Part shown: positions 1 to 9,700 of the stretch, in pieces
Layout of the letters: each line of letters starts with the position of its first letter
How positions within the stretch are numbered: the stretch's first letter is position 1
NCBI RefSeq assembly: GCF_009600985.1
Contig: NZ_VDFP01000003.1
Location: 62,001 to 126,000 of the forward strand
Length of the DNA stretch: 64,000 nucleotides
Source: Companilactobacillus halodurans
Lineage (GTDB): Bacteria; Bacillota; Bacilli; Lactobacillales; Lactobacillaceae
Direction: 5' to 3'
Made by a program: the position numbers and the translations under genes
Notes under the pieces: generated by a model
Told to the model about the DNA's origin: nothing
The model's database searches: none
The model's input: only the letters and a program-made list of their open reading frames with translations

Positions 1-142
1 TCAAATTATTTATTATTCTAATTTCAATTACAGAAAAAAATAATAGATTTTTCAGCTTATTTTGGAATCAACAATTTATCATTCATTTGAAATATAGATA
101 AAAAAATTATATTAATATGATAAAGGATAATAATTTTTATAA
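1..142. other. AT-rich start of window, no gene seen
   Basis: This stretch is strongly AT-rich and has no open frame of useful length on either strand. It precedes the lacT promoter. I see no terminator or repeat in it that I can support. Confidence 0.5.
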
Positions 143-179
143 TTAAAGCGTTTACAAAAATCGGTTTGGTGGTTATACT
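143..179 (+). promoter_or_regulatory. lacT promoter with overlapping cre (CcpA) site
   Basis: TTAAAGCGTTTACA (143-156) matches the cre consensus TGWAARCGYTWWCW at 13 of 14 positions. Its last six bases, TTTACA (151-156), also serve as a plausible -35 box, followed after 17 bp by the -10 box TATACT (174-179). A CcpA site lying on the -35 box implies direct catabolite repression of the lactose operon. The operator role is inferred from position and consensus. Confidence 0.75.
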
Positions 180-204
180 GAACTCGTAAGTTGAATAAAT
201 CGTT

Positions 205-275
205 GGATTGTTACTATTAAATTAGGCATGACCATGAATTCCGCTAAAAGGGCGAAGTTTATGGTCATTTTTTTT
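205..275 (+). promoter_or_regulatory. RAT antiterminator target and overlapping terminator (copy 1)
   Basis: A 29-nt ribonucleic antiterminator element (205-233) starts GGATTGTTAC and ends GGCATGACC, the pattern bound by BglG/LicT/LacT-type proteins. Its 3' end overlaps the left arm of a terminator: ATGACCAT (228-235) pairs with ATGGTCAT (261-268), followed by eight T. Binding of LacT to the RAT hairpin would block terminator formation. An identical 29-nt copy lies before lacE. Confidence 0.9.
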
Positions 276-294
276 CGAGAAAGGGGGGAAAGCT

Positions 295-1149
295 TTGTTG
301 GTAGTAAATCGAGTCTACAATAACAATACTGTGCTTGTGGACGTTGGTCGAAAAGATCAAGCAATTATCCAAGGTAAAGGTGTTGGGTTTCAAAAGCGGC
401 ATGGTGACAATGTTTCGCCAACACGTGTGGAACGGATTTTCTACTTGAACACCGATGAAGCGAAGCAAAGATTTGGCACGTTGTTAAAGGATGTACCGAT
501 TGACATTACCATGACAGGATTTGCCATCATTGAAATGGCGAAAAAGGAGTTTCATTATCCAGTTCTCGATTATATTTATGTAACATTGACTGACCATATT
601 TCACAGACTTACAAACATTTAATAGCTGGAAAATACGAAAAGAGTACCGTTCCTGATATTCGTGATCGTTATCCAACTGAATATGCGATTGCTGATAAAG
701 CTGTGAGTATGATCAATCATGATTTAAATGTTCATTTCCCAAAAGATTCAGCTAAGGCAATTGCATTGCATTTTATTAATGCTCGTGGCAGTGAAAATCC
801 TGAGCAAGAAAAAACAGAAGATCAGGAGGATTTTGGCAAGGGCGTTAACCAAATAGTACAGAGTGTTTTTAAGGAATACGGTATTACGAGAAATATCACT
901 AATCAGAACTATTTTGACCGACTGATGATTCACTTACAATATTTAGTTCAAAGAATCAGCACCAATGAACAAGATAATCGTGCGTTGAACCAAAGTATTG
1001 AATCTGATTTTCAAAAGATTTATCCAAAGTCTTATCGAATAGCAAATGAAATATGTGACAAGATTCAAGCTCGCTTGCAAATCAATTTGAATAACAATGA
1101 GCTAGTTTATTTCGTAATTCACATTCAGAGATTAATTCAAGAAAGATAA
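295..1149 (+). CDS. lacT: LacT/LicT-type transcriptional antiterminator (BglG family)
   Basis: RNA-binding antiterminator of the BglG family, 284 residues, the usual family length. The N-terminal ~55 residues are the CAT RNA-binding domain (NRVYNNNTVLV motif), followed by two PTS regulation domains (PRD1 about 70-170, PRD2 about 175-284) with conserved His residues that are phosphorylated by PTS proteins in this family. It starts at TTG after the strong site AAGGGGGG. It lies directly behind a RAT/terminator and heads an operon with lacF, lacG and lacE, so lactose (galactose-6-P) PTS control is the natural role. A beta-glucoside LicT is the alternative, but the operon enzymes are Lac-type. 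Confidence 0.88.
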   Translation: MLVVNRVYNNNTVLVDVGRKDQAIIQGKGVGFQKRHGDNVSPTRVERIFYLNTDEAKQRFGTLLKDVPIDITMTGFAIIEMAKKEFHYPVLDYIYVTLTDHISQTYKHLIAGKYEKSTVPDIRDRYPTEYAIADKAVSMINHDLNVHFPKDSAKAIALHFINARGSENPEQEKTEDQEDFGKGVNQIVQSVFKEYGITRNITNQNYFDRLMIHLQYLVQRISTNEQDNRALNQSIESDFQKIYPKSYRIANEICDKIQARLQINLNNNELVYFVIHIQRLIQER

Positions 1150-1175
1150 TCGTAGATAATTCAGGGAGGATTATT

Positions 1176-1520
1176 ATGGCAACTAAAGAAGAAATTTCAA
1201 TGACGGGTTTTTCAATCGTCGCATATGCTGGAGACGCTAAAACTAGTTTGATTGAAGCACTGCAATATGCACAAAAAGGTGAGTTTGATAAAGCTAATGC
1301 AAGCGTTGGAGAAGCTAATCAATCAATCGTTGATGCACATAATGAACAAACGAAGCTTTTGAGTAAAGAAGCCGGCGGCGAAGATATGGATGTTACCTTC
1401 ATCATGGTTCACGGCCAAGATACATTGATGACTACAATGATGTTGATGGATGAAGTCAAATTCTTTATTGATGAATACAAACGAATCGACAAAATTGAAC
1501 GTAATTTAAACATGAAATAA
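1176..1520 (+). CDS. lacF: PTS lactose-specific EIIA component
   Basis: Cytoplasmic phosphocarrier that takes phosphate from HPr and passes it to the IIB domain of LacE. At 114 residues it is a typical all-helical lactose/cellobiose-type IIA protein (trimeric in the family), with the conserved IVDAHNEQT segment and the MVHGQDTLMTT segment that holds the phosphorylated His. AGGGAGG lies just upstream of the ATG. It sits 26 bp after lacT and 14 bp before lacG. The cellobiose-type IIA is a close relative, so the sugar assignment rests on the LacG/LacE neighbours. Confidence 0.9.
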   Translation: MATKEEISMTGFSIVAYAGDAKTSLIEALQYAQKGEFDKANASVGEANQSIVDAHNEQTKLLSKEAGGEDMDVTFIMVHGQDTLMTTMMLMDEVKFFIDEYKRIDKIERNLNMK

Positions 1521-1534
1521 GAGGAGGTCTTGAT

Positions 1535-2965
1535 TTGAGTATTGAATTAAAACGGGTCAAAAAATTACCTAAGAACTTCGTTTGGGGTGGCGCTACAGCT
1601 GCCTTTCAAGTTGAGGGCGCTACTAAAGTTGATGGTAAAGGCAAGACGATGTGGGATGACTATTTAAAAGCTCAAGGTCGTTTTGCACCAGATCCTGCTA
1701 GTGACTTCTATCATTTATACCCAGAAGACATTTGCTTGTCGAAAAAATATGGTTTGAATGCAATTAGAGTTTCCATTTCTTGGACGAGGATTTTTCCTGA
1801 TGGCTATGGCAAACCTGTTCAAGCAGGCATCGATTACTACCATAGATTATTCAAAGAATGTCTTGATAATGGGATTGAACCTTATGTATCCTTGCATCAT
1901 TTCGATTCGCCGAAGACTTTATTTGATGATGGCGACTGGTTGAATCGTAAGAATATTGATTATTTTGTCGATTATGCGAAGTTTTGTTTCGACGAATTCA
2001 AAGAAGTTAAGCATTGGTTTACAATCAATGAATTGATTTCTTTAGCATATTCACAATATATCCAAGGTAATTTCCCACCAAATCATAAATTCGATGTCAC
2101 AAGTGCCATTCAGGCAGAACACAATGAATTATTAGCACACGCTAAAGTCGTCAATTTGTTTAAAGATGGCGGCTATGATGGAAAAATTGGCTTGATTCAC
2201 GTCTTGCAACCAGTTTATCCATATCCAGATACAGCAGAAAATCAACATGCTGCCGACTTGAGCGATGCTTTCATGAATGCCTTTTTGCTTGATGGAACTT
2301 TCAAAGGCGAATATACCGATAAGACGATGAAATTGATCAATGAAATCTTAAAGGCAAACGATGCGCATTTGGACATTGAACCGGGCGACATGGATATTTT
2401 AAAGAAGGCATCTACGCGAAATGATTACTTTGGCTTAAATTATTATCAACCATCATTCTTTGCTGCATATAACGGCGAGAGTACTAATCATTTCAATGGT
2501 ACCGGTACTAAAGGAACTTCATCATTCAAATTCAAAGGAGTTGGTCAAGCAGTTAAAAATCCTGATATTCCAACCACCGATTGGGATTGGAATATTTACC
2601 CAGATGGCTTATATGATATTTTGAAGCGTGTCAGTTCAGAATATCCAAATAGTAAAGAAATCTTTATTACTGAAAATGGATTAGGTCTTAAAGAAGAATT
2701 ACCAGAGAATGCTACTCAAGATACTATTATCAATGATGATAAACGAATCGATTTCGTTGACCAGCATCTGGAAGCTATCTTGAAAGCACGTAACGAAGGT
2801 GTAAATGTAAACGGTTACTTCATCTGGTCGCTTCAGGACCAATTCTCATGGGCCAATGGATATAATAAGCGTTATGGTTTATTCTTTATTGATTTTGCAA
2901 CACAGAAACGTTACATCAAGAAGAGTGCTTTATGGTATAAGGCACTTGCTGATACGATGAAATAG
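1535..2965 (+). CDS. lacG: 6-phospho-beta-galactosidase (GH1)
   Basis: Cytoplasmic glycoside hydrolase family 1 enzyme that splits lactose-6-phosphate into glucose and galactose-6-phosphate. It has 476 residues, the family length. It shows the N-terminal WGGATAAFQVEGA signature, the acid/base Glu in TINEL (E166) and the nucleophile in ITENG (E380). The C-terminal SWANGYNKRYG segment carries the Ser/Lys/Tyr set that binds the 6-phosphate. The overall sequence follows LacG (ASDFYH, TDWDW, GYFIWSL) more closely than 6-phospho-beta-glucosidases. It starts at TTG behind GAGGAGG. The product feeds LacAB/LacC/LacD encoded at 16.6-20.1 kb. Confidence 0.9.
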   Translation: MSIELKRVKKLPKNFVWGGATAAFQVEGATKVDGKGKTMWDDYLKAQGRFAPDPASDFYHLYPEDICLSKKYGLNAIRVSISWTRIFPDGYGKPVQAGIDYYHRLFKECLDNGIEPYVSLHHFDSPKTLFDDGDWLNRKNIDYFVDYAKFCFDEFKEVKHWFTINELISLAYSQYIQGNFPPNHKFDVTSAIQAEHNELLAHAKVVNLFKDGGYDGKIGLIHVLQPVYPYPDTAENQHAADLSDAFMNAFLLDGTFKGEYTDKTMKLINEILKANDAHLDIEPGDMDILKKASTRNDYFGLNYYQPSFFAAYNGESTNHFNGTGTKGTSSFKFKGVGQAVKNPDIPTTDWDWNIYPDGLYDILKRVSSEYPNSKEIFITENGLGLKEELPENATQDTIINDDKRIDFVDQHLEAILKARNEGVNVNGYFIWSLQDQFSWANGYNKRYGLFFIDFATQKRYIKKSALWYKALADTMK

Positions 2966-2976
2966 CTTCTAGTTGT

Positions 2977-3066
2977 GGATTGTTACTATTAAATTAGGCA
3001 TGACCGCAGTTGAAGCATAGTAATAGATTTAATTCTAATACTATGCTTTGCTGCGGTCATTTTTTT
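2977..3066 (+). promoter_or_regulatory. Second RAT/terminator, between lacG and lacE
   Basis: The 29-nt RAT (2977-3005) is identical to the one before lacT. It overlaps a stronger terminator: ATGACCGCAG (3000-3009) pairs with CTGCGGTCAT (3051-3060), with an inner AAGCATAG/CTATGCTT stem and a T-run. It gives lacE its own antitermination checkpoint inside the operon. Confidence 0.92.
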
Positions 3067-3105
3067 CGAAATCATATCCAGCATAATTAAAAAAGGGGTG
3101 TCATT

Positions 3106-4881
3106 ATGCAATTTATTATTGATAAATTGGAGAAACATCAAAAGTTCTTTGATAAGATTTCAAAGAATATTTATTTGATGGCAATCAAGGATGGATTCTT
3201 GGCAGCAATGCCTATCATCTTGTTCTCAAGTATTTTCATTCTTTTAACATCTGTTCCTCCATTGTTTGGAGTCAATTTGCCTACTGGCTTAAACGATTGG
3301 TTCAACAAGATTTATAACTACACAATGGGATTTGTTGGCTTTTATGTTGCGGGGACAACAGCTAAAGCCTTCACAGGTTCTATTAACCAGCGTATCAAAG
3401 GTAGTAGATTTATTAACGGAACATCTACTATGATGGCTTCAATGTGTGGTTTCATGCTATTAGCCATTGGTACAACAAAGAGTGGCGCTTATATCGGCGA
3501 CTACTTTGGTACAAAAGGTATTCTATCAGCCTTTGTTTCAGCTTTTGCAACCGTTCTTATTTACAAGTTCTGTGTTGAAAAAGATATTACTATCAAGATG
3601 CCTAAAGAAGTTCCTGGTGCTATTTCACAAAACTTCCGTGATGTCTTCCCATTCTCATTTTCAATCATTGCAATGGGTATTATTGATGTCTTAATCCGTG
3701 CATGGCTACACGTTCCATTCAGTGCCATGATTGCTACTTTGATTGCACCATTGTTCAAAGGTGCTGAAAGTTACTTCGGTATGGCTATCATTTGGTTCCT
3801 TATTCCTTTTTTCTGGTTCATGGGTATTCACGGACCATCAGTTGTAAAACCTGCTATCACCGCAGCACTTTATGGCAATACAACTGCTAACTTAGCTTTG
3901 TTCAAGAATGGTCAGTTCCCATTCCACTCACTAACAGAAAACTTTGGTAACTTCGTTGGTGAACTTGGTGGTACTGGTGCTACATTCGTTGTTCCATTTA
4001 TTTTCATGTTCTTAATGAAATCAAAGCAATTGAAGGCTATCGGTAAAGCATCATTCATTCCTGTAATGTTTGCCGTTAACGAACCTCTATTGTTCGGTGC
4101 TCCAATTATCTTGAATCCTTACTTCTTTATTCCATTCGTTCTCTCACCAGTTGTGAACGTTGTTATTGGTAAATTATTTATTGATTTATTCAATATGAGA
4201 GGGTTCATGTACGTTCTATCGTGGGCATTGCCAGGGCCAATCGGTGCGTTCTTGGATACTAACTTCCAACCAATATCATTAGTTTTGATGGTTCTATTGC
4301 TTGCTCTTGATACATTGATTTACCTACCATTCTGTAAGGCTTACGATGCTTCATTAGTTAAAAAAGAAGCTGCTGTTGATGCTGCAGACGAAGCAGACGG
4401 CGTTGCTACTGCCGGAGTCGATGCAGGATCTGCAGAAGTTGCTACAGAATCAAACGATGCAACTGCTACAGCAACAACTGAAGAAACAGAAACAAAAGCT
4501 TCACCAGAAGATAAAAAATTAGATAAACAAGTTAAAGTCTTAGTACTCTGTGCCGGTGGCGGTACAAGTGAACAATTAGCCAACGCCTTGACAGAAGGTG
4601 CTGAGAAGTACGATGAACCAATCATTGCTAGTGCTGGTGCTTATGGTTCTCACCATGATATTTTGCCAAATTATGATTTAGTTGTCTTAGCTCCACAAGT
4701 TAGAACATATTACGATGATCTAAAAGCTGATACCGATCGTTTAGGTATTCAATTAGTTGCTACAAAAGGTCAACAATACATTGCCTTAACACGTGATTCA
4801 AAGAAAGCCTTGGACTTCGTTATGGAAAATTTGAATAAGAAAGATGACGATGATAAAGACGACAAGACGGATACTAAGTAA
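3106..4881 (+). CDS. lacE: PTS lactose-specific EIICB component
   Basis: Membrane permease and phosphotransferase that imports lactose as lactose-6-phosphate; 591 residues. The N-terminal ~420 residues are the IIC domain of the lactose/cellobiose family with about ten hydrophobic segments. A ~70-residue Ala/Thr/Glu/Asp-rich linker (about 420-485) follows. The IIB domain contains the phosphorylation loop LCAGGGTS (Cys around residue 484) and the Lac-type SAGAYGSH and LAPQVR segments. It ends in an acidic Asp/Lys tail. It is preceded by AAAAAGGGGTG and by its own RAT/terminator. Transcription should end at 4902-4944. Confidence 0.92.
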   Translation: MQFIIDKLEKHQKFFDKISKNIYLMAIKDGFLAAMPIILFSSIFILLTSVPPLFGVNLPTGLNDWFNKIYNYTMGFVGFYVAGTTAKAFTGSINQRIKGSRFINGTSTMMASMCGFMLLAIGTTKSGAYIGDYFGTKGILSAFVSAFATVLIYKFCVEKDITIKMPKEVPGAISQNFRDVFPFSFSIIAMGIIDVLIRAWLHVPFSAMIATLIAPLFKGAESYFGMAIIWFLIPFFWFMGIHGPSVVKPAITAALYGNTTANLALFKNGQFPFHSLTENFGNFVGELGGTGATFVVPFIFMFLMKSKQLKAIGKASFIPVMFAVNEPLLFGAPIILNPYFFIPFVLSPVVNVVIGKLFIDLFNMRGFMYVLSWALPGPIGAFLDTNFQPISLVLMVLLLALDTLIYLPFCKAYDASLVKKEAAVDAADEADGVATAGVDAGSAEVATESNDATATATTEETETKASPEDKKLDKQVKVLVLCAGGGTSEQLANALTEGAEKYDEPIIASAGAYGSHHDILPNYDLVVLAPQVRTYYDDLKADTDRLGIQLVATKGQQYIALTRDSKKALDFVMENLNKKDDDDKDDKTDTK

Positions 4882-4901
4882 TTAGTAATCTGGTTTAAAT
4901 T

Positions 4902-4942
4902 AAAGAACGGTCAATTTGTATTCTGAATTGACCGTTCTTTTT

Positions 4943-4944
<2 letters not shown>
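4902..4944. terminator. Bidirectional terminator between lacE and the convergent cystathionine gene
   Basis: A perfect 15-bp stem (AAAGAACGGTCAATT paired with its complement) is followed by a T-run on the + strand and flanked by A residues on the other side. It can serve both converging genes and touches the stop codon of the minus-strand gene. Confidence 0.88.
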
Positions 4945-6151
<1,207 letters not shown>

Positions 6152-6175
6152 ATATACCAGTAGTCTAGCTTGATT

Positions 6176-6253
6176 TTAGATACTCAAACTGACGGCACGC
6201 ATAGAATGCGAACCGCAACAACATGAAGCTGTTTGAGTATTGAATAAAATCAT
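6176..6253 (-). CDS. Cysteine leader peptide, 25 codons with Cys-Cys-Cys
   Basis: This short frame begins MILFNTQTAS; codons 11-13 are TGT TGT TGC (6215-6223), and it stops with TAA at 6176. A good ribosome site (CGAGG, 8 bases upstream) precedes the ATG. The Cys codons sit in the loop of a stem formed by ATACTCAAAC and GTTTGAGTAT. Codons 15-19 form the left arm of a 14-bp antiterminator that competes with the downstream terminator. By analogy with amino-acid attenuators, ribosome stalling at the Cys codons should permit read-through. Position, codons and pairing are seen; the mechanism is inferred. Confidence 0.8.
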   Translation of the reverse strand: MILFNTQTASCCCGSHSMRAVSLSI

Positions 6254-6283
6254 GGCTGTTACCTCGTAGTAATTTATGTGTTG

Positions 6284-6312
6284 AGAATAGATTAAAAAAA
6301 TTGTTTTGTCAA
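6284..6312 (-). promoter_or_regulatory. Promoter of the cysteine leader
   Basis: On the minus strand there is a consensus -35 box TTGACA (6307-6312), a 17-bp spacer and the -10 box TATTCT (6284-6289). Transcription would start near 6277, about 24 bases before the leader ATG. Confidence 0.75.
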
Positions 6313-6323
6313 ATGTAATTTTA

Positions 6324-6983
6324 TTAATTAAGCATTTGGTTATAACTAGTAACCTTATTTACACCGTTATCGCGAGTCATCATTGTTAAACTGGAGTTTC
6401 TTGGACTAACCGTTACGTCAAAATCGCCATCGTTATAACGGTCAGTGATTGAACGAATCGTAGTTCCATGTGAAACTAATAGGATTTTGTCGCCATCTTT
6501 AGCAACTTCATCCATCTTTTCGAAGCCACGATTGACACGAGTCCAATATTCCTCAGCATTTTCAGCATCATGGAATGGATCAGCCTCTTTCATGAAGTCT
6601 TTGGTTGCATCTAAGGCATATTTATCAATAATTTCACTGAAGGTATCGGCGCCGTGTGGTTGTCCAACCATAAACCAGGCTTCAGGAGAATTCATGCCTT
6701 CATAGTAGCCATAAAATTCTTCACGGAATTCCATCATCTTTTGAGGCGTGATTTTATCATGATTAATATTTTGATCGACAATCAATTTGCAAGTATCGAT
6801 GGCACGTCTAGCATCAGATGAAAAAGCGGCCGCAAAGTCAACGTCTTTTAAAGCATTAGCAGCTTGTTTAGCTACTTCTATGCCATCTGGAGCTAGTGGA
6901 GTATCCGACCATCCTTGCATTTTATTGTAACGATTGAACCAAGTACGTCCATGACGAACTAAGTAGATTTGGTATTTTGCCAT
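6324..6983 (-). CDS. Histidine phosphatase (phosphoglycerate mutase-like)
   Basis: Cytoplasmic member of the histidine phosphatase superfamily, 219 residues. The catalytic LVRHGRT motif is near residue 8 and the second His lies in VSHGTT near residue 170. MQGWSDTPL follows the first motif as in GpmB/PhoE-type broad phosphatases. It lies 46 bp downstream of a close paralog on the same strand, suggesting a tandem duplication. The substrate cannot be read from sequence; a true glycolytic mutase is unlikely given the short length. GGGAGG lies upstream with a rather long spacing (12 bases). Confidence 0.85.
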   Translation of the reverse strand: MAKYQIYLVRHGRTWFNRYNKMQGWSDTPLAPDGIEVAKQAANALKDVDFAAAFSSDARRAIDTCKLIVDQNINHDKITPQKMMEFREEFYGYYEGMNSPEAWFMVGQPHGADTFSEIIDKYALDATKDFMKEADPFHDAENAEEYWTRVNRGFEKMDEVAKDGDKILLVSHGTTIRSITDRYNDGDFDVTVSPRNSSLTMMTRDNGVNKVTSYNQMLN

Positions 6984-7029
6984 TTGAAACTAGTTCCTCC
7001 CTCAATATGTCTAATCTGATTTTACTACA

Positions 7030-7680
7030 TTAGATTAATGATTGATTGTATTTTGTAATCTTATTATTGTCACCATCACGTTCAAGTAAAGTCAGACTAG
7101 CATTAGCAGGAATATCATCTAATTTAATATCGTCAGTTTTATATCTAACTGCTAGTCCTAAAATGGTAATACTGTGAGTTACTAATAAAATTTTATCGCC
7201 ATCGTGGGCAATTTGATCGATTTTTTTGAAACCACGTTCGATTCGACCCCAATATTCTTCAGCATTTTCAGCATCGTGAAGTGGGTCAGCTTCTTTAACG
7301 AAGTCCATAGTGGCATCGAAACCATATTTTTGGACGATTTCGGCAAAGTTTTTAGCGTGATGTGGTTTACCGATTGAAAACCATGATTCAGCAATACTTT
7401 TACCCTCGTAAAATCCATAAAATTGTTCTCTAAATTCAGCTAATTCGTAAGGAGTTAGCTGATTTCTATTTCTTCTAGTAATAATTCGACATGTGTCAAC
7501 TGCACGTTTCATATCTGAAGTCATAGCAGCTGCAAAATTAACGTTCTTCAAAGATTCGGCAGCTTTTTGAGCTACAGCTACGCCGTCATCTGTTAGAGGA
7601 GTATCGGACCAACCTTGCATTTTTTCATATTCGTTGTACCAAGTTCTACCGTGTCTCACTAAATAAATTTGATATGACAT
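7030..7680 (-). CDS. Histidine phosphatase, tandem paralog
   Basis: A 216-residue protein nearly co-linear with its downstream neighbour: the same LVRHGRTW start, MQGWSDTPL, and the HDAENAEEYW segment. The second His motif here is VTHSIT instead of VSHGTT. A Gly-to-Ser change beside the second catalytic His could tune activity. GGAGGCGAA precedes the ATG. It is probably co-transcribed with the gene that follows it on the minus strand; its substrate is unknown. Confidence 0.85.
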   Translation of the reverse strand: MSYQIYLVRHGRTWYNEYEKMQGWSDTPLTDDGVAVAQKAAESLKNVNFAAAMTSDMKRAVDTCRIITRRNRNQLTPYELAEFREQFYGFYEGKSIAESWFSIGKPHHAKNFAEIVQKYGFDATMDFVKEADPLHDAENAEEYWGRIERGFKKIDQIAHDGDKILLVTHSITILGLAVRYKTDDIKLDDIPANASLTLLERDGDNNKITKYNQSLI

Positions 7681-7793
7681 AAAATTCGCCTCCTAGTATG
7701 ACAATACTACTATAGTTAAGTCTTATTTTTAGTTATTTTGCTTATAATTGTGTAAAGTTAAGGTAGTCAAAGGATTGGGAGGTATTAATTTTT

Positions 7794-8414
7794 ATGAAAA
7801 TAGCAGTTATTGGTGCTAATGGTAAAGAAGGTTCTCTAATCGTCAAAGAGGCTGTTGCAAGAGGCTTAGATGTAACATCAATCGTTCGGGCAGCTAAGAA
7901 ATCACCGACAGATAAATATTTAGTCAGAGATGTTTATGATTTGAAAGCTGAAGATGTAAAAGACTTCGATGTTTTGGTCGATGCCTTAGGTTTCTTTGGA
8001 CCAAACGTCAAAGAATACGTGCCCGCAACCAAGCATTTGATTGAAATTTTAAATGGCTCTGAAACTAGACTATTAGTTGTTGGTGGAGCCGGTTCATTGT
8101 ACGTCGACAAGGATCATAAACAAAAAGTCTACGAACAAGCAGGTTTCCCAGACGCAGTTAAACCATTGAGCGAAGAAATGGGTAAGTCATTGGACGAATT
8201 GCGTGACAGCAATATCAATTGGACCTTCATCAGTCCGGCAGCAACCTTTGAAGCTAAGGGTGAAAAAACTGGTGAGTACGTTTTAGCAGGCGAGGAATTG
8301 ACTTATGACAAAGATGGCAAGAGCGTCATCAGTTATGCCGACTTTGCTCTAGCAATGGTTGATGAAATCGTCAATGCAAAACATCAAAAAGAGCGCATCA
8401 GCGTTAGATGGTAG
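7794..8414 (+). CDS. NAD(P)-binding Rossmann-fold oxidoreductase (NmrA/YwnB-like)
   Basis: Cytoplasmic protein of 206 residues with an N-terminal IGANGKEGS dinucleotide-binding loop, matching the short atypical SDR family often annotated as NAD(P)H-binding protein. The WTFISPAA segment near residue 145 is typical of the family. It lies 8 bp before a flavodoxin gene and so is likely part of a two-gene redox operon. GGGAGG precedes the ATG by 11 bases. The substrate is unknown. Confidence 0.8.
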   Translation: MKIAVIGANGKEGSLIVKEAVARGLDVTSIVRAAKKSPTDKYLVRDVYDLKAEDVKDFDVLVDALGFFGPNVKEYVPATKHLIEILNGSETRLLVVGGAGSLYVDKDHKQKVYEQAGFPDAVKPLSEEMGKSLDELRDSNINWTFISPAATFEAKGEKTGEYVLAGEELTYDKDGKSVISYADFALAMVDEIVNAKHQKERISVRW

Positions 8415-8422
8415 GTAATTAG

Positions 8423-8863
8423 ATGAAGATTTTACTAACATATACAAGCATGACTGGGCGAAATGAAAAAATTGCTAAGTATTTAGACCAGTATTTACGC
8501 GACCATGGTGCAGAAGTGACTTTGCAGCAAATCGTCGATACGGATGCTTTTGAATTAGAGGATTACGATGCCGTTATTGTGGAGACATATACATATAACG
8601 ATGGCGAAGTTCCAGATGAGGCGAAGGACTTTTATGATGATTTAGCAGACGTCGATTTAGAGAAGACTAAATTTGCTGTTTTAGGTTCTAGTTCTAAAGA
8701 GCATCTTCACTTTGGTCGAGCAGTCGATTACTTTACGATGCAATTGAATTCCAGCAACGGAGAACAAGTTGCTGACTCAGTTAAAATCAACCAAGATCCA
8801 GATGAGGCTGACTTCAAGAGAGTTGATATGTTAGCTGATAATGTTTTGAAAAGTTTAAAATAG
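8423..8863 (+). CDS. Flavodoxin
   Basis: FMN electron carrier, 146 residues, standard short-chain flavodoxin length. It has the phosphate-binding loop TSMTGRNEK at the N-terminus, aromatic loops around VETYTYNDGEVP, and GSSSKEHLHFG as the second FMN loop. It is acidic, as flavodoxins usually are. It starts 8 bp after the oxidoreductase, so the two are probably translated from one message and may act together in electron transfer (inference). Confidence 0.85.
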   Translation: MKILLTYTSMTGRNEKIAKYLDQYLRDHGAEVTLQQIVDTDAFELEDYDAVIVETYTYNDGEVPDEAKDFYDDLADVDLEKTKFAVLGSSSKEHLHFGRAVDYFTMQLNSSNGEQVADSVKINQDPDEADFKRVDMLADNVLKSLK

Positions 8864-8875
8864 TTTGTAATAAAT

Positions 8876-8918
8876 AATAGTTGCAATAATCGTCAATGAT
8901 TTTTGCAGCTATTTTTTT
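8876..8918 (+). terminator. Terminator after flavodoxin
   Basis: AATAGTTGCAA pairs with TTGCAGCTATT (one G-U pair) and is followed by a run of T. Confidence 0.75.
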
Positions 8919-9013
8919 ATATTTCTGAACATGTGTCTTAAATTAATCAAATTTACCTTGATTATGGCAATTATCCCCGATAAGATTTAATTGTATATAT
9001 AAATAAGGGGGTC

Positions 9014-9700
9014 GTGGGGATGACTGTTTTAATCGGATTAATAGCCTTTTTTGCAATGATTTATTTTGCCATTAAGCTGATTAATCAACATAAAGTACGT
9101 AATAAAACTCGTACCGGTAAAGCAATTAAGAAAAAATATCGAATTGGTTTATTTAGTAGTTTGATAATTTTGATAGTTGCCTTTGCCAGCGGTGGGGGAA
9201 CAACTGAAGAAAAGGTATCGCATCAGGATCAAAAAAATGAGCCTAGAACTTCAGTTGTTGCAACGAAAACAAAATACGTCGGTAAGAGTAAGTATAAAAT
9301 CGTTAAAAAAGAACACGTTGCTTTAGTAGCTCAAAAAAATAAACTAAAAGAACAAGAAGATAGTTTACAAGAGCAAAGAGACCAAATAGAAGATAAAGAA
9401 AAACAAGAACAAGAAGAACAGCAACAACAACAAGAACAGGCCCAAAAACAGCAAGAGGAGCAACAAAAACAAGCCCAACAACAGGCTCAACAGCAACAAG
9501 AAAAGCAAAACCAACAACAAGAAACTCAGCAACGTGGTGATATGACTACCAGTCAATCTGGAAAAATCGTTGGTAATTCTAATTCGCACATCTATCACGT
9601 ACCTGGTCAAAGAGGCTACAAGATGAATTCATCCAATGCCGTTTATTTCGATAATGAGCAGGATGCTATCAATGCTGGTTACAGAAAGGCGAAGGTCTGA
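9014..9700 (+). CDS. Membrane protein with Gln/Glu-rich coiled coil and C-terminal sunset-like domain
   Basis: A 228-residue protein. Two hydrophobic segments (about 3-22 and 48-64) are separated by a basic loop. An extended coiled coil of Gln, Glu and Lys follows (about 110-178). The last ~42 residues (NSNSHIYHVPGQRGY motif) match the small sunset domain found attached to secreted nucleases. Its stop overlaps the start of a secreted nuclease gene, so the domain has been separated from its usual partner enzyme and placed on a membrane anchor. Its function is unknown; tethering or presenting DNA or the nuclease at the surface is a guess. Confidence 0.7.
   Translation: MGMTVLIGLIAFFAMIYFAIKLINQHKVRNKTRTGKAIKKKYRIGLFSSLIILIVAFASGGGTTEEKVSHQDQKNEPRTSVVATKTKYVGKSKYKIVKKEHVALVAQKNKLKEQEDSLQEQRDQIEDKEKQEQEEQQQQQEQAQKQQEEQQKQAQQQAQQQQEKQNQQQETQQRGDMTTSQSGKIVGNSNSHIYHVPGQRGYKMNSSNAVYFDNEQDAINAGYRKAKV

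Noticed and set aside
4341..4625. Ala/Ser-rich minus-strand frame inside lacE
   Set aside because: It is the antisense shadow of the Ala/Thr/Glu linker of LacE; it has no ribosome site.
9365..9610. Leu-rich minus-strand frame resembling a membrane protein
   Set aside because: It is the antisense of the CAA/GAA-rich coiled-coil region; the apparent hydrophobicity is a codon artefact.
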